Shown here: positions 17,204-26,266 of the stretch, one piece after another
Numbering within the stretch: position 1 is the first letter of the stretch
Layout: the number at the start of each line of letters is the position of its first letter
NCBI GenBank assembly: GCA_963776375.1
Contig: CAVZMF010000009.1
Coordinates: forward strand, 268,008 to 332,007
Reading direction: 5' to 3'
DNA: 64,000 nt
DNA from: PALSA-612 sp963776375
GTDB lineage: Bacteria > Actinomycetota > Thermoleophilia > Gaiellales > Gaiellaceae
Translations under genes and position numbers: made by a program
Notes under the pieces: generated by a model
What the model saw: only the letters and a program-made list of their open reading frames with translations
The model's database searches: none
What the model was told of the DNA's origin: nothing

Positions 17204-19297
17204 GTGTCCCGAGCCGAGATCCAGCACGAATCCGAAGCCGAGCCGACGGTCGACCTCTCGACGCGGTATCTGAACCGCGAGCTGTCGAGGCTCGACTTCA
17301 TGCATCGCGTCCTCGAGCTCGCGGACGACCGGTCGCAGCCGCTCCTCGAGCGCGTCAAGTTCCTCGCGATCTTCACGCTCAATCTCGACGAGTTCTTCCA
17401 GATCCGCGTCGCCGGCCTGAAGGAGCAGGCGGCGGCCGATCTGCTCGCCACCTCACCTGACGGGCTCGGGCCGCGCGAGCAGCTGAGCGCCATCCGCGCG
17501 CGCGTGCACGACCTGACCGCGGACGCGAGCGCGAGCATGCGCGACCTGCGCACGAAGCTCGCGTCGGCCGGGATCCGCATCGTCGACTGGAACGAGCTGA
17601 AGGCGGTGCACCGCCAGGAGATGCGAGACGTCTTCGAGTCGCGCATCTTCCCGGTGCTGACGCCGCTCGCCGTCGACCCGGCACACCCGTTCCCGTACAT
17701 CTCGGACCTGTCCCTGAATCTCGCCGTGATCGCGCGCGACCCGCTCACGCGCGAGCCGCGCTTCGCGCGCGTCAAGGTGCCGCCGCTGCTGCCCCGGTTC
17801 CTGAAGGTCTCGGGAGGCCGGCGCTTCGTCCCGATCGAGCAGGTGATCGCGGCGCACCTCGACCTGCTCTTCCCGGGGATGAAGATCGAGTCCTTCCACG
17901 TGTTCCGGGTCACGCGCGACGCCGACTTCGAGATCGAGGTCGACGAGGCCGAGGACCTGCTCTCGGCGCTGACGACCGAGCTGCTCCGTCGCCGCCGCTC
18001 GCCCGAGGTCGTGCGGCTCGAGGTCAATCCGAGCATGCCGAAAGATATCCGGTCGCTCCTCCAGCGCGAGCTCCGGCTCAAGTCCTCCGACGTCTACGTC
18101 GTCGAGGGCCTCCTCGATCTCGGCGACCTCTGGCCGCTGGCCGAGATCCGGCGGCCGTCGCTCAAACGCAAGCCCTTCTTCGGCGTCACGCAACCACGGC
18201 TCCTGGCCGGAAAGACGTCAGGGAGCCCGCTGGACATCTTCAGCGTGCTGCGCGACGGCGACGTGCTCGTCCACCATCCGTACGACGCCTTCTCCACGTC
18301 CGTGGAGGAGTTCGTCCGCCAGGCCGCCGACGACCCCCACGTCCTCGCGATCAAGCAGACGCTCTATCGCACCTCAGACGAGGAGAGCCCGATCGTCCAG
18401 TCGCTCGCGCGGGCCGCCGAGTCCGGGAAGCAGGTCGTCGCCCTCGTCGAGCTGACCGCCCGAGGCGACGAGGAGGCGAACATCGGCTGGGCGCAGCGGC
18501 TGGAGACGGCGGGCGTGCACGTCGTCTACGGCGTCGTCGGGCTCAAGACGCACGCGAAGACCGTGCTCGTCGTCCGCGACGAGAGCGGCACCATCCGGCG
18601 CTACTGCCACGTCGGCACCGGGAACTACAACCCGGTCACCGCCCGAATCTACGAGGACGTCGGGCTCCTGTCCGGCGACGACGAGCTCACGGCCGACGTC
18701 GCCGACCTGTTCAACTACCTCACCGGCTACTCGAACCAGCGCGCCTTCCGCAAGGCGCTCGTCGCGCCGGTCGGCCTGCGCGTCCGCCTGATCGAGCTGA
18801 TCCGCGAGGAGGCGCAGCCCGACGGCCGCATCGTCGTCAAGGTCAACAACCTGATCGATCCGGAGACGGTCGACGCGCTCTACGAGGCGTCGCAGGCGGG
18901 CGCCCAGATCGACCTGATCGTGCGGTCGATGTGCTGCCTGCGGCCTGGCGTGGCAGGGATGTCGGAGAGCATCCGTGTGCGCTCGATCGTCGGCCGCTAC
19001 CTCGAGCATTCGCGCATCTTCCGCTTCGGCAGCGACGAGCGGGGGCCGCGCTACTACATCGGCTCCGCGGATCTGATGCAGCGGAACCTCGACCGCCGCG
19101 TCGAATGTGTCGCGCCGGTCACCGACCCCGTCCTGACCGCGAGGCTCGAGGAGATTCTCTCGGTCGCGCTCGCCGACGACGTCCTCGCCTGGGAGCTGGG
19201 CCCTGAGGGGTGGAGCAAGGTCCAGACGACTGCAGGGATCGACAGCCAGTCTCGGCTCGAGGAGCTGGCGGAGGAGCGCGTGAGGGCGGGACGGTGA
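17204..19297 (+). CDS. ppk1: Polyphosphate kinase 1
   Basis: Makes polyphosphate from ATP reversibly at the inner face of the membrane. 697 residues, full length for PPK1. Domain order is N-terminal helical domain (YLNRELSRLDFMHRVLELAD, FLAIFTLNLDEFFQIRVAGL), head domain, then two phospholipase-D-like catalytic domains. The autophosphorylated His region is GLKTHAKTVLVVRDESG, with CHVGTGNYNPVTARIYED after it. The second HKD-like site lies around YYIGSADLMQRNLDRRVE. GTG 17204 is the start. Its stop overlaps the GTG of the CYTH-CHAD gene. A PHO box upstream suggests induction under phosphate limitation, as for streptomycete ppk. Confidence 0.95.
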   Translation: MSRAEIQHESEAEPTVDLSTRYLNRELSRLDFMHRVLELADDRSQPLLERVKFLAIFTLNLDEFFQIRVAGLKEQAAADLLATSPDGLGPREQLSAIRARVHDLTADASASMRDLRTKLASAGIRIVDWNELKAVHRQEMRDVFESRIFPVLTPLAVDPAHPFPYISDLSLNLAVIARDPLTREPRFARVKVPPLLPRFLKVSGGRRFVPIEQVIAAHLDLLFPGMKIESFHVFRVTRDADFEIEVDEAEDLLSALTTELLRRRRSPEVVRLEVNPSMPKDIRSLLQRELRLKSSDVYVVEGLLDLGDLWPLAEIRRPSLKRKPFFGVTQPRLLAGKTSGSPLDIFSVLRDGDVLVHHPYDAFSTSVEEFVRQAADDPHVLAIKQTLYRTSDEESPIVQSLARAAESGKQVVALVELTARGDEEANIGWAQRLETAGVHVVYGVVGLKTHAKTVLVVRDESGTIRRYCHVGTGNYNPVTARIYEDVGLLSGDDELTADVADLFNYLTGYSNQRAFRKALVAPVGLRVRLIELIREEAQPDGRIVVKVNNLIDPETVDALYEASQAGAQIDLIVRSMCCLRPGVAGMSESIRVRSIVGRYLEHSRIFRFGSDERGPRYYIGSADLMQRNLDRRVECVAPVTDPVLTARLEEILSVALADDVLAWELGPEGWSKVQTTAGIDSQSRLEELAEERVRAGR

Positions 19298-20782
19298 CCC
19301 CGGGCCGGGAGCGGGAGCTGAAGCTCTCGGCACCGCCTTCGCTCCGGCTCCCCGATCTGGACGGGATCGCCGACGGGATCGCGGCCGTACCGCGCGAACC
19401 GGTGAGCATGCTCGCGACCTATTTCGATACGGACGACCTGCGCCTGATCCGGGCCGGAGTGACCCTGCGCCACCGGACCGGGGAGGGGTGGACGGTGAAG
19501 CTGCCCGCCGACTCGGACGGAGGCTTGCTCGTGCGTTCGGAGCTCACGTTTCCCGGCGACATTCGCCGGCCATTGCCGGCCGCCTTCGAGCTCGTGCGCG
19601 CCTACGCTCGCTCCGCGCCGCTCGCGCCGCAGGCACGCCTGCGCACGGTGCGGCGCGTGATCGAGCTGCGTGACGGGGAGGGCGTGCTCGCCGCGGAGGT
19701 CTGCGACGACGAGGTCTCGGTCCTCGACGGGCGGCGGGTGGCCGCGCGCTTCCGCGAGCTCGAGGTCGAGTTGCGCCAGTCCGCGTCGAAGGAGCTCGCC
19801 GGGCGCGTGGCGGACGCGCTCCAGGCAGCGGGAGCGGGGCCGCTCGAGCAGACGCCGAAGCTCGTCCGGGCGCTCGGCGGCCGGGCAGAGGAGGCAGGGG
19901 ACGTCGCAGTTCGACGAGCACGACGAGACGGCAGGCGCGCTCCTGAAGCAGGCGCTGGCCACGTCGGTCGTCCGGCTGGTCGAGCACGACCCGGTCGTCC
20001 GGCTCGACACGGACACGGAGGGCGTGCACCAGATGCGGGTCGCCACGCGGCGGATGCGCTCCGACCTGCGCACGTTCGCGCCGTTCATCGGCGCCGACTG
20101 GTCGGCAGAGCTGCGCGCCGAGCTCGGCTGGCTCGCCGGCCTGCTCGGGCGCGTGCGGGACGCGGACGTGCTGCTCGCCCGTCTGCGCAAGCGCGTCGCA
20201 ACGCTGCCGGAGACGAGCGCGGCGTCGGCCGGCGCGGTGCTCACCGCGCTCGAGCAGGAGCGCGCCCTCGCGCTCGCCGAGCTCCTCGACGCGCTGCGCG
20301 GCGAGCGCTACGTGCAGCTCCTCGAGCGCCTCGTGCTCGCAGTCCGGGAGCCTGCGCTGACGGCGGCGGCGGCCGGAACGGCGAAGGACGTGCTCCCGGA
20401 GGCGGCGCGCGACCGCTGGCGCCGCCTGGCCAAGGCGGCGAAGGCGCTCGGGAGGAACCCGTCGGTGCGCGATCTGCACGCGGTGCGGATCCGGACGAAG
20501 CGCTGCCGCTACGCCGTGGAGGCGATGGAGCCCGTGCTCGGCAAGCGCGGCACGTCGTTCGCCCGCGAGCTGGCACGGCTCCAGGACCGGCTCGGCGAGC
20601 TGAACGACGCTGCGGTCGCCGAGGGCTGGTTGCGCGAGTGGGGCCGGACGCGCCGCGGCGTTGCCGTGTTCGCGGCCGGCGAACTGGCCGGCCTCGAGAT
20701 CGCCGACGCCGAGGCGGCGCGCAGGCGCTGGCGCAAGGCCTGGAAGTCGGCGTCGGGCGCGGTCCCCGCGGCTCTTCGGTGA
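19294..20782 (+). CDS. CYTH and CHAD domain protein (frame break near 19910)
   Basis: About 495 residues after correction. The CYTH triphosphate-tunnel domain (residues about 1-200) opens with the ERELKL signature (GRERELKLSAPPSLRLPDLD) and has LATYFDTDDLRLIRAGVTLR and GEGWTVKLPAD, lysine/arginine strands that line the tunnel. The CHAD domain follows with HQMRVATRRMRSDLRTFAPF, HAVRIRTKRCRYAVEAMEPV and LARLQDRLGELND; its conserved His/Arg/Lys helices bind polyphosphate. The frame breaks near 19910 between the two domains. Overlap with ppk1 on one side and with the Nudix gene on the other makes a tight polyphosphate operon. The protein probably binds or processes polyphosphate granules. Confidence 0.9.
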
Positions 20783-21655
20783 CGACCGTCCAGGCGGCAG
20801 GCGGGGTCGTCGTCAGGCGGTCGAGCTCCGGTGCGCGCGACGTCGTGCTCGTGCACAGGCCCGCCTACGACGACTGGACGCTGCCGAAAGGGAAGCTCGA
20901 GCCTGGCGAGGGTTTGCTGCAGGCGGCCGTCCGCGAGGTGCGCGAGGAGACGGGGCTCGACTGCCTGCTCGGGCCACGGCTGGGGACGGTCGGGTACGTG
21001 GACGCGAGCGGCCGCGACAAGACCGCACACTACTGGGCGATGGTGACTACGAGCGACGGGCTCGCACCGACGAAGGAGATCGACGAGGCGCGCTGGGTGC
21101 CGCTCGAGGACGCGGCGCCCCAGCTCAGCTACGACCGCGACCGCGAAGTTCTTTCGCGCGCTGCCTCGGCCCTCCCCGGGGACCGTCCGGGTCCCGATCC
21201 TCCTCGTCCAGCACGCGAAGGCGGGCCGTCGGCACAGGTGGGAGGGTCCGGATGAGCTGCGGCCGCTCACCCCGCCGGGCCGGGCGCAGGCCGAGGCCGT
21301 CGTGCCCGCGCTTGCCGGCCATGCGCCGGCCGTGCTCGTCTCGAGCCCGGCCGCGCGATGCGTTCAGACGCTCGAGCCGCTCGGTGCAGCCTGCCGCCTG
21401 CCCGTGCAGCAGGCACACGCCCTCTTCGAGGGCGTCAGGCTCGCGGATTCGCTTGCGCTGCTCGAGGCGGCGGGCACGCTCGGAACGGTCGTGGCCTGTA
21501 CGCACGGCGACGTCCAGGCAGGCGTGGTCGAGTCCCTGGACGCCGCAGGTGTTCCGCTCTCCCGACCGCTCCGGTTCACGAAGGGCTCGACCTGGGAGCT
21601 CACGCTCGCAGACGGCCGCTTCGCGGCCGGCACGTACGTCCCGCCGCCGGCCTAG
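20779..21655 (+). CDS. mutT1: MutT1-like Nudix hydrolase fused to histidine phosphatase (frame break near 21180)
   Basis: About 291 residues, close to mycobacterial MutT1. The Nudix domain has the box GKLEPGEGLLQAAVREVREE (GX5EX7REVXEE). The C-terminal SixA/phosphoglycerate-mutase-like domain begins VPILLVQHAKAGRR, with the catalytic His in QHAKAG (normally RHAxA), SSPAARCVQTLEPL and VACTHGDVQAGVVES as the second His. The frame breaks in the CCCCGGGGAC run near 21180. Without correction it appears as two genes. In Mycobacterium tuberculosis mutT1 adjoins ppk1, so the neighbourhood is conserved. It likely clears oxidised nucleotides or diadenosine polyphosphates. Confidence 0.82.
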
Positions 21656-22692
21656 CCGGTCCGCCAGGCGGGCGGAAGCAGCTGCCCCACCGTCGTCACG
21701 CGCATTGCGTCCCGCCCGAAGTCCTCGCGCGACAGTGTGCGGACGATGCCGTGCGCCTCCTCGGCCGGGTCGAGCGAGGGCAGGCCCGGCGAGACGAGTC
21801 GCACCGGCGTGAGGTCGCCGCGCACCCAGCCGCCGTCCGCGTTCAGGGTGGCGTGGAGGATGCCGCTGGCGCCGAGCACGCCGCCGATACCGAGGGTGCC
21901 GTCGCCGAGGAAGTTGCCGAGGCTGTAGGCGATCAGCCGGCCGTGGTACCACTCCATGCCGCGCAGCACGTGCGGCCCCGAGCCCAGGACGAGATCGGCG
22001 CCCGCGTCGACGACGGCGTGGCTGAACGCCTTCGGGTTGCCGCGGTTCTCGCCCAGGAACCACTCCGTGCCCGCGCCCACGTGCTGCCGGTCGGAGCCCT
22101 CGGCGCCCGCGTGCATGAGCACGACGACGAGATCGGCCTGCTTCCTCGCGCGCTGCACGATCCGCCGGGCGGCAGCGATGTCGGTCAGGCTCTGCGCCCA
22201 CGGGTAGGGCGCGAAGCCGATCACCGCGATGCGGACGCCGGCGGCGCGGGCGACGGTGATCTGCCCCGGCTGCCCGGTGTAGCGCAGCCCGTTCGAGCGC
22301 AGCGCGGCGAGCGTCTCCCGCGCTCCCTCGGAGCCGTAGTCGTACGCGTGGTTGTTGGCCACGTTCATGAGCGTGAAGCCCGCCTGCCGCAGCACCCGGG
22401 CGTACGACGTCGGCGCGCGGAAGGCGAAACAGTCCGTGCTCGAGGGGCCGCACTTCGATGCGCCGCCCGTGGCCAGCGTCCCCTCGAGGTTCCCGATCAC
22501 GACGTCCCCGCGCAGCTCGCGCCGGATCGACGACGAGAAGAAGCCCGCGCCGCCGTCAGAGGTCGCGACCATTGCGATGTCGCCTACCCAGGCGATGGAG
22601 ACGGAGCGCCGCGAGGCACCGGCGCTGCCGCCCGCGAGGACGGCGGCGACGACGAGAAGGACGAGCGTGAGCAGGGCGGCGAGACGGGTCAC
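21652..22692 (-). CDS. CapA-family protein (metallophosphatase-like, exported)
   Basis: A 346-residue protein with an N-terminal hydrophobic anchor or signal (LAALLTLVLLVVAAVLAGGS). The CapA fold shows VSIAWVGDIAMV (first metal Asp), DVVIGNLEGTLAT, LMNVANNHAYDYGSEGARET (NH motif), VVVLMHAGAEGS and VLGSGPHVLRGMEWYHGRLI (GxHPH-like). It ends with SLGNFLG. In Bacillus CapA is part of poly-gamma-glutamate export, but lone actinobacterial copies have unknown roles, possibly as phosphoesterases. That would suit its position in a phosphate island, which is inference. GTG start at 22692; its promoter region is shared with phoX and its PHO repeats. Confidence 0.78.
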   Translation of the reverse strand: MTRLAALLTLVLLVVAAVLAGGSAGASRRSVSIAWVGDIAMVATSDGGAGFFSSSIRRELRGDVVIGNLEGTLATGGASKCGPSSTDCFAFRAPTSYARVLRQAGFTLMNVANNHAYDYGSEGARETLAALRSNGLRYTGQPGQITVARAAGVRIAVIGFAPYPWAQSLTDIAAARRIVQRARKQADLVVVLMHAGAEGSDRQHVGAGTEWFLGENRGNPKAFSHAVVDAGADLVLGSGPHVLRGMEWYHGRLIAYSLGNFLGDGTLGIGGVLGASGILHATLNADGGWVRGDLTPVRLVSPGLPSLDPAEEAHGIVRTLSREDFGRDAMRVTTVGQLLPPAWRTG

Positions 22693-22708
22693 GGGTCGAT
22701 GCTAGCCG

Positions 22709-22763
22709 TGTCACGAGTCGTTCACCGCGTGGGAACCGAGCCGCCACGGGACGGCCACCGGAC
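22709..22763 (+). promoter_or_regulatory. Extended PHO box upstream of phoX
   Basis: Five consecutive 11-bp units start at 22709, 22720, 22731, 22742 and 22753, with cores TGTCACG, GTTCACC, GGGAACC, CGCCACG and GGCCACC. It is the longest array of this type in the window. It lies between the divergent capA and phoX starts and could serve both. Confidence 0.65.
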
Positions 22764-22840
22764 CGATCCCCACGCCCGGCCGGGCGATCTCCTACGGTCC
22801 GGGCCGCCGGCAATCCGGCCGGCGTGTCCAAGGAGAGGGA

Positions 22841-24488
22841 ATGACTACACGCAACTGGCGTCTGCTCGCCGTGAGCGGGCTGGCGGCGATCGGGGCGGCG
22901 GCCTACGCGGCGATCTCGCTCGCAGCCTCGGTCTCGCTGACGAACGTCCCGAACGCGAATACGAAGTCGCAGGGGTACGCCCCGGCGTCGATCCTGTCGC
23001 CGGAGCTCCAGCAGACCGTCGTCGCCCAGGGCTCGACGCGCGTCGAGAACGCGGCCGCTGTGCCCGGCCCCAGCAACGTCTCCTACTACGGCTACGACAA
23101 CGACACGCTCAACGCGGCAAACGAGCCGATCATGGTCGGCTCGAGCGCGACCGGAAACACGGAAGCGCACAAGACGGAGCCGGACAAGAACACCTACCTC
23201 GTGTTCAAGAAGGGCTTGCAGGGCTTCGATCTCAACTACGACTACGGCACCCACTTCCTGTTCCAGGGCCACGAGGGCGGCTCCCCGGGCTACATCACCC
23301 GGATCAACCTCGACGCCGACGCGAAGCACCGCGTGACCGTCCTCGCGACGAAAGACGACCAGGGGAACGACATCGCCACGATCGACGGCAGCACCTGGGA
23401 TCCCTGGGCGGAGCGGCTCCTGTTCACGACCGAGAACGCAACCAAGCCGACCTACTCGGCCACGCCCGGGTATCCGTCGGTCGTCCACGACGTCTCCGGC
23501 GCGCTCGGCCGCGGCGGGTACGAGGGCATCCAGGACGACTCGGACGGCAACCTCTGGATCGTCGAGGACATCGGCGGCGCGTTCAAGCCCGCAGGATGCG
23601 TGTCCCCGTCGTGTACGACCGCGAAGATCCCGCACAGCTACGTCTACCGCTACGTCCCGAAGAACCCCGGTGACCTGGCCAACGGCAAGCTGCAGGTGCT
23701 GCAGGTCTTCAACGCCTGCGAACCAGCTGATCACCGAGGCATCGCAGACGAAGCTGATGTCAGACGACCAGGTCGCGCTCCACACGTACGGGAAGAGCTT
23801 CGACACGAAGTGGAAGACGATCCACGACACGGCTGTCGACGGCACGGCGCCGTTCAACGCGAACACGCTCTCGTTCGGCGTCGGCACGCCGTTCAAGCGG
23901 CCCGAGAACGGCCTGTTCCAGCCGGGCTCGAAGTTCAAGACGTTCTTCTTCGACGAGACCGGCGACACGGACGCGACCAGCCCCGAGAACAGCTGCTGCG
24001 GCGGCTGGGCCGGCGTGTTCAAGCTGACGCAGTCCGACCCGTCCGCGAATACCGGCAAGCTGACGCTCTTCTACAAGGGCGATCAGGCGCACGCCGGCTT
24101 CGACAACGTCGCCTTCTTCACGAAGGACCAGATCGCCTTCGTCGAGGACGCAGGGGACACGCTGCACACGCAGCGGAACGCGCTCGACTCCGGCTTCCTG
24201 CTCGACGTCAACGCGGACTACTCCACCGGCCTGCAGCCGATCCGGTTCCTCGCCGAGGGCCGCGATGCGTCGGCGACCGACGACGCCGACAACGGCGGCT
24301 ACCCTGCCTCGCCCGGCGGCAAGAACGACCAGGACAACGAGATCACGGGCATTCACGTTTCCGACGGGGACCCGGACAAGAACGGGATCCTCGGCGCCAA
24401 GGATCCCAACGCCTTCAAGGGCGACTGGCGCGTTTTCTACACGCAGCAGCACGGCGACAACTCGACGTACGAAGTGACCAAGAAGTAG
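22841..24488 (+). CDS. phoX: PhoX-family (DUF839) secreted phosphatase-like protein (frame break near 23720)
   Basis: About 548 residues after correction. A signal sequence (LLAVSGLAAIGAAAYAAISL) lacks an obvious twin-arginine motif. Beta-propeller segments typical of PhoX include GGSPGYITRINLDADAKHRV, STWDPWAERLLFTTENATKP, YEGIQDDSDGNLWIVEDIGG, DDQVALHTYGKSFDTKW and NVAFFTKDQIAFVEDAGDTL. Acidic metal-binding loops are frequent, as expected for the Ca/Fe-dependent family. It probably releases phosphate from extracellular phosphomonoesters. ATG 22841 has AAGGAGAGGG immediately upstream. The frame breaks near 23720, where one extra G precedes NQLITEASQTKLM. The PHO box upstream supports phosphate control. 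Confidence 0.8.
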
Positions 24489-24516
24489 GGTCGAGCCGCC
24501 GCGCTCGGCAGGTCCG

Positions 24517-24552
24517 TGCGGGGCCCGGACACTCGGTGCCGGGCCCCGCACA
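24517..24552 (+). terminator. Strong hairpin terminator after phoX
   Basis: A 13-bp perfect stem, GTGCGGGGCCCGG pairing with CCGGGCCCCGCAC, with a 10-base loop begins 29 bases after the phoX stop. No T-run follows, which is common in GC-rich actinobacteria. Confidence 0.7.
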
Positions 24553-24610
24553 TCACGCGATTTGCAGGCACATTGCGTGTTCGGTCACCCTCTTGTGCGC
24601 ACTCGTTCGA

Positions 24611-24633
24611 GGGACTGTCCCCCGGACATGGCC
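24611..24633. repeat. Dispersed palindromic element, copy 2
   Basis: GGGACTGTCCC followed by CC and GGACATGGCC. The core palindrome and the 3' GGACATGGCC flank match the copy at 2663-2697. It lies between the phoX terminator and the end of phoU. No coding sequence is seen in 24489-24661. Confidence 0.55.
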
Positions 24634-24661
24634 CGGCGGGAGGTGGCCGTTCGGGCCAGGG

Positions 24662-25351
24662 CTAGTTCAGCGCGCTCTGGGGGCGCGAGGCGTCCGTGAA
24701 CTCGCGGAACTCGCCGGAGACGAGGTACGCGGTCTGCTCGCCGATGTCGACGGCGTGGTCGCCGATCCGCTCGAGGCAGCGCGAGACGAGCAGCATGCGC
24801 AGGCCCCACTCGTGCGCCGAGGGGTCGCCGGCGAGGTCGAGGATGCGGTTGACCGCGCGCCGGTTGACGCGGTCGATGAGCTCGTCGAGCTCGACGAGCG
24901 AGCTCGCCGCCTCCATGTCCCGCTCGGCGAACGACAGCAGCGCGACGCGGATCATCTCCTCGCAGCTCTCGCCCATCTCCTCGAGTTGCTCCATCAGCCG
25001 CGGATGCCCTGGCAGGCCCTCGGCGAGCTTGAGCAGCTTGGCGACCGTGACGCAGTAGTCCCCCATCCGCTCGAGGTGCAGGTTGATGTGCAGCATCGCG
25101 AGGACGAGCCTGAGGTCGACCGCCACCGGCGTCTGCCGCGCGAGCAGCGACTCGATGCCGCGTGCGATTGCCGAATACGTCTCGTCGATCTCGTCGTCGA
25201 AGCTGATCACCTCGTTCGCCAGCTCGACGTCGTCGTGCTCGAGCGCGTTCAGCGAGGCCCGCAGCGAGCGCAGAACGAGCTCGCCCTCCTTCTGGATCTC
25301 CGCGCACATCGCGTCGAGCTCTTCGTGGAAGGTGACGCGCATCGCCGGCAT
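24662..25351 (-). CDS. phoU: Phosphate signalling protein PhoU
   Basis: A 229-residue all-helical protein with two PhoU three-helix bundles. It opens MRVTFHEELDAMCAEIQKEG. The metal-binding E/DxxxD motifs appear in both halves: LHINLHLERMGDYCVTVAKL and LLVSRCLERIGDHAVDIGEQ. PhoU links the Pst transporter to the sensor kinase and represses the Pho response when phosphate is plentiful. Start ATG 25351 overlaps the pstB stop (TAATG), so the two are translationally coupled. The ALN end is at 24662. Confidence 0.93.
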   Translation of the reverse strand: MPAMRVTFHEELDAMCAEIQKEGELVLRSLRASLNALEHDDVELANEVISFDDEIDETYSAIARGIESLLARQTPVAVDLRLVLAMLHINLHLERMGDYCVTVAKLLKLAEGLPGHPRLMEQLEEMGESCEEMIRVALLSFAERDMEAASSLVELDELIDRVNRRAVNRILDLAGDPSAHEWGLRMLLVSRCLERIGDHAVDIGEQTAYLVSGEFREFTDASRPQSALN

Positions 25352-26188
25352 TACCCGAACCGCCCGGTCACGTAATCCTCCGTCCGCTTGTCGGACGGGT
25401 GGGTGAAGATCGTCGGGGTGTCCGCGTACTCGACGAGCGTCGCCGGTGCGCTTGCCGTCGGAGACGTCGAGGCTGAAGAAGGCCGTCATGTCCGCCACGC
25501 GCGCCGCCTGCTGCATGTTGTGCGTGACGATCACGAGCGTGTACTCGCGCTTGAGCTCGTGCATCAGGTCCTCGATCGACTGGGTGGAGATCGGGTCGAG
25601 GGCGGAGGCGGGCTCGTCGAGCAGGATCACGTCCGGCTCGACGGCCAGGGCGCGCGCGATGCAGAGGCGCTGCTGCTGGCCGCCGGACATCGCGAGCGCG
25701 CTCGTCTTCAGCCGGTCCTTGACCTCGTCCCACAGTGCCGCCTCGCGCAGCGCCTTCTCGACCCGCTCGTCGAGGCCCTTCTTCATTCCGAGTGACTTGG
25801 GTGCGAAGGCCACGTTGTCGTAGATCGACTTCGGGAACGGATTCGGTCGCTGGAACACCATTCCGATCCGCCGCCGGACTTCGATCGCGTCGACGTCGCC
25901 GCCGTAGATGTTCGCGCCGTGGTAGAGGATCGTGCCGTCCACCGTCGCGCCGGGCACGAGGTCGTTCATGCGGTTCAGACAGCGGATGAACGTGCTCTTG
26001 CCGCAGCCGGACGGGCCGATCACGGCGGTGACCTGGTTCTTGAAGATGTCGAGGCTGACGCCGCTGAACGCGGTCGTCTTGCCGTAGTGGACGGCGAGAT
26101 CGTCGATGTCGAAGACGATCTCGCGCGACGCGACCGGGCGCGGCTCGTCCTGGCGCGTGACCTCGACCGACTGCATCACGGCGGTCAT
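25351..26188 (-). CDS. pstB: Phosphate ABC transporter ATP-binding protein PstB (frame break near 25443)
   Basis: ATPase of the high-affinity phosphate transporter, about 278 residues after correction. Walker A is VIGPSGCGKSTFIRCLNRMN, the signature LAMSGGQQQRLCIARALAVE, and Walker B VILLDEPASALDPIST. The H-loop is IVTHNMQQAARVADM. The segment RIGMVFQRPNPFPKSIYDNV is typical of PstB. The last 30 codons (LVEYADTPTIFTHPSDKRTE and on) lie one frame over because of an extra G near 25443. ATG 26188 opens the gene. It is divergent from pstC and shares the PHO box at 26234-26266, so pstB-phoU and pstCA form two transcripts. Confidence 0.93.
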
Positions 26189-26233
26189 GCTTCGAGTGTC
26201 TCGGTCGCGCGTGCGCGGGAGGGTCGAGAGCTT

Positions 26234-26266
26234 GTGAACATGTGGTGACGAAGGGGTTACCGAGGT
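26234..26266 (-). promoter_or_regulatory. PHO box between pstB and pstC
   Basis: Three 11-bp units begin at 26234, 26245 and 26256 on the plus strand: GTGAACA, GTGACGA and GTTACCG. On the minus strand they read GTAACCC, GTCACCA and TTCACAA, the PHO-box pattern directed at pstB. It overlaps the GTG at 26265 proposed for pstC, which is one reason to doubt that start. Confidence 0.6.

Noticed and set aside
20779..21655. Two separate genes, a Nudix hydrolase and a histidine phosphatase
   Set aside because: The break is one extra base in CCCCGGGG and the joined length and order match mycobacterial MutT1.
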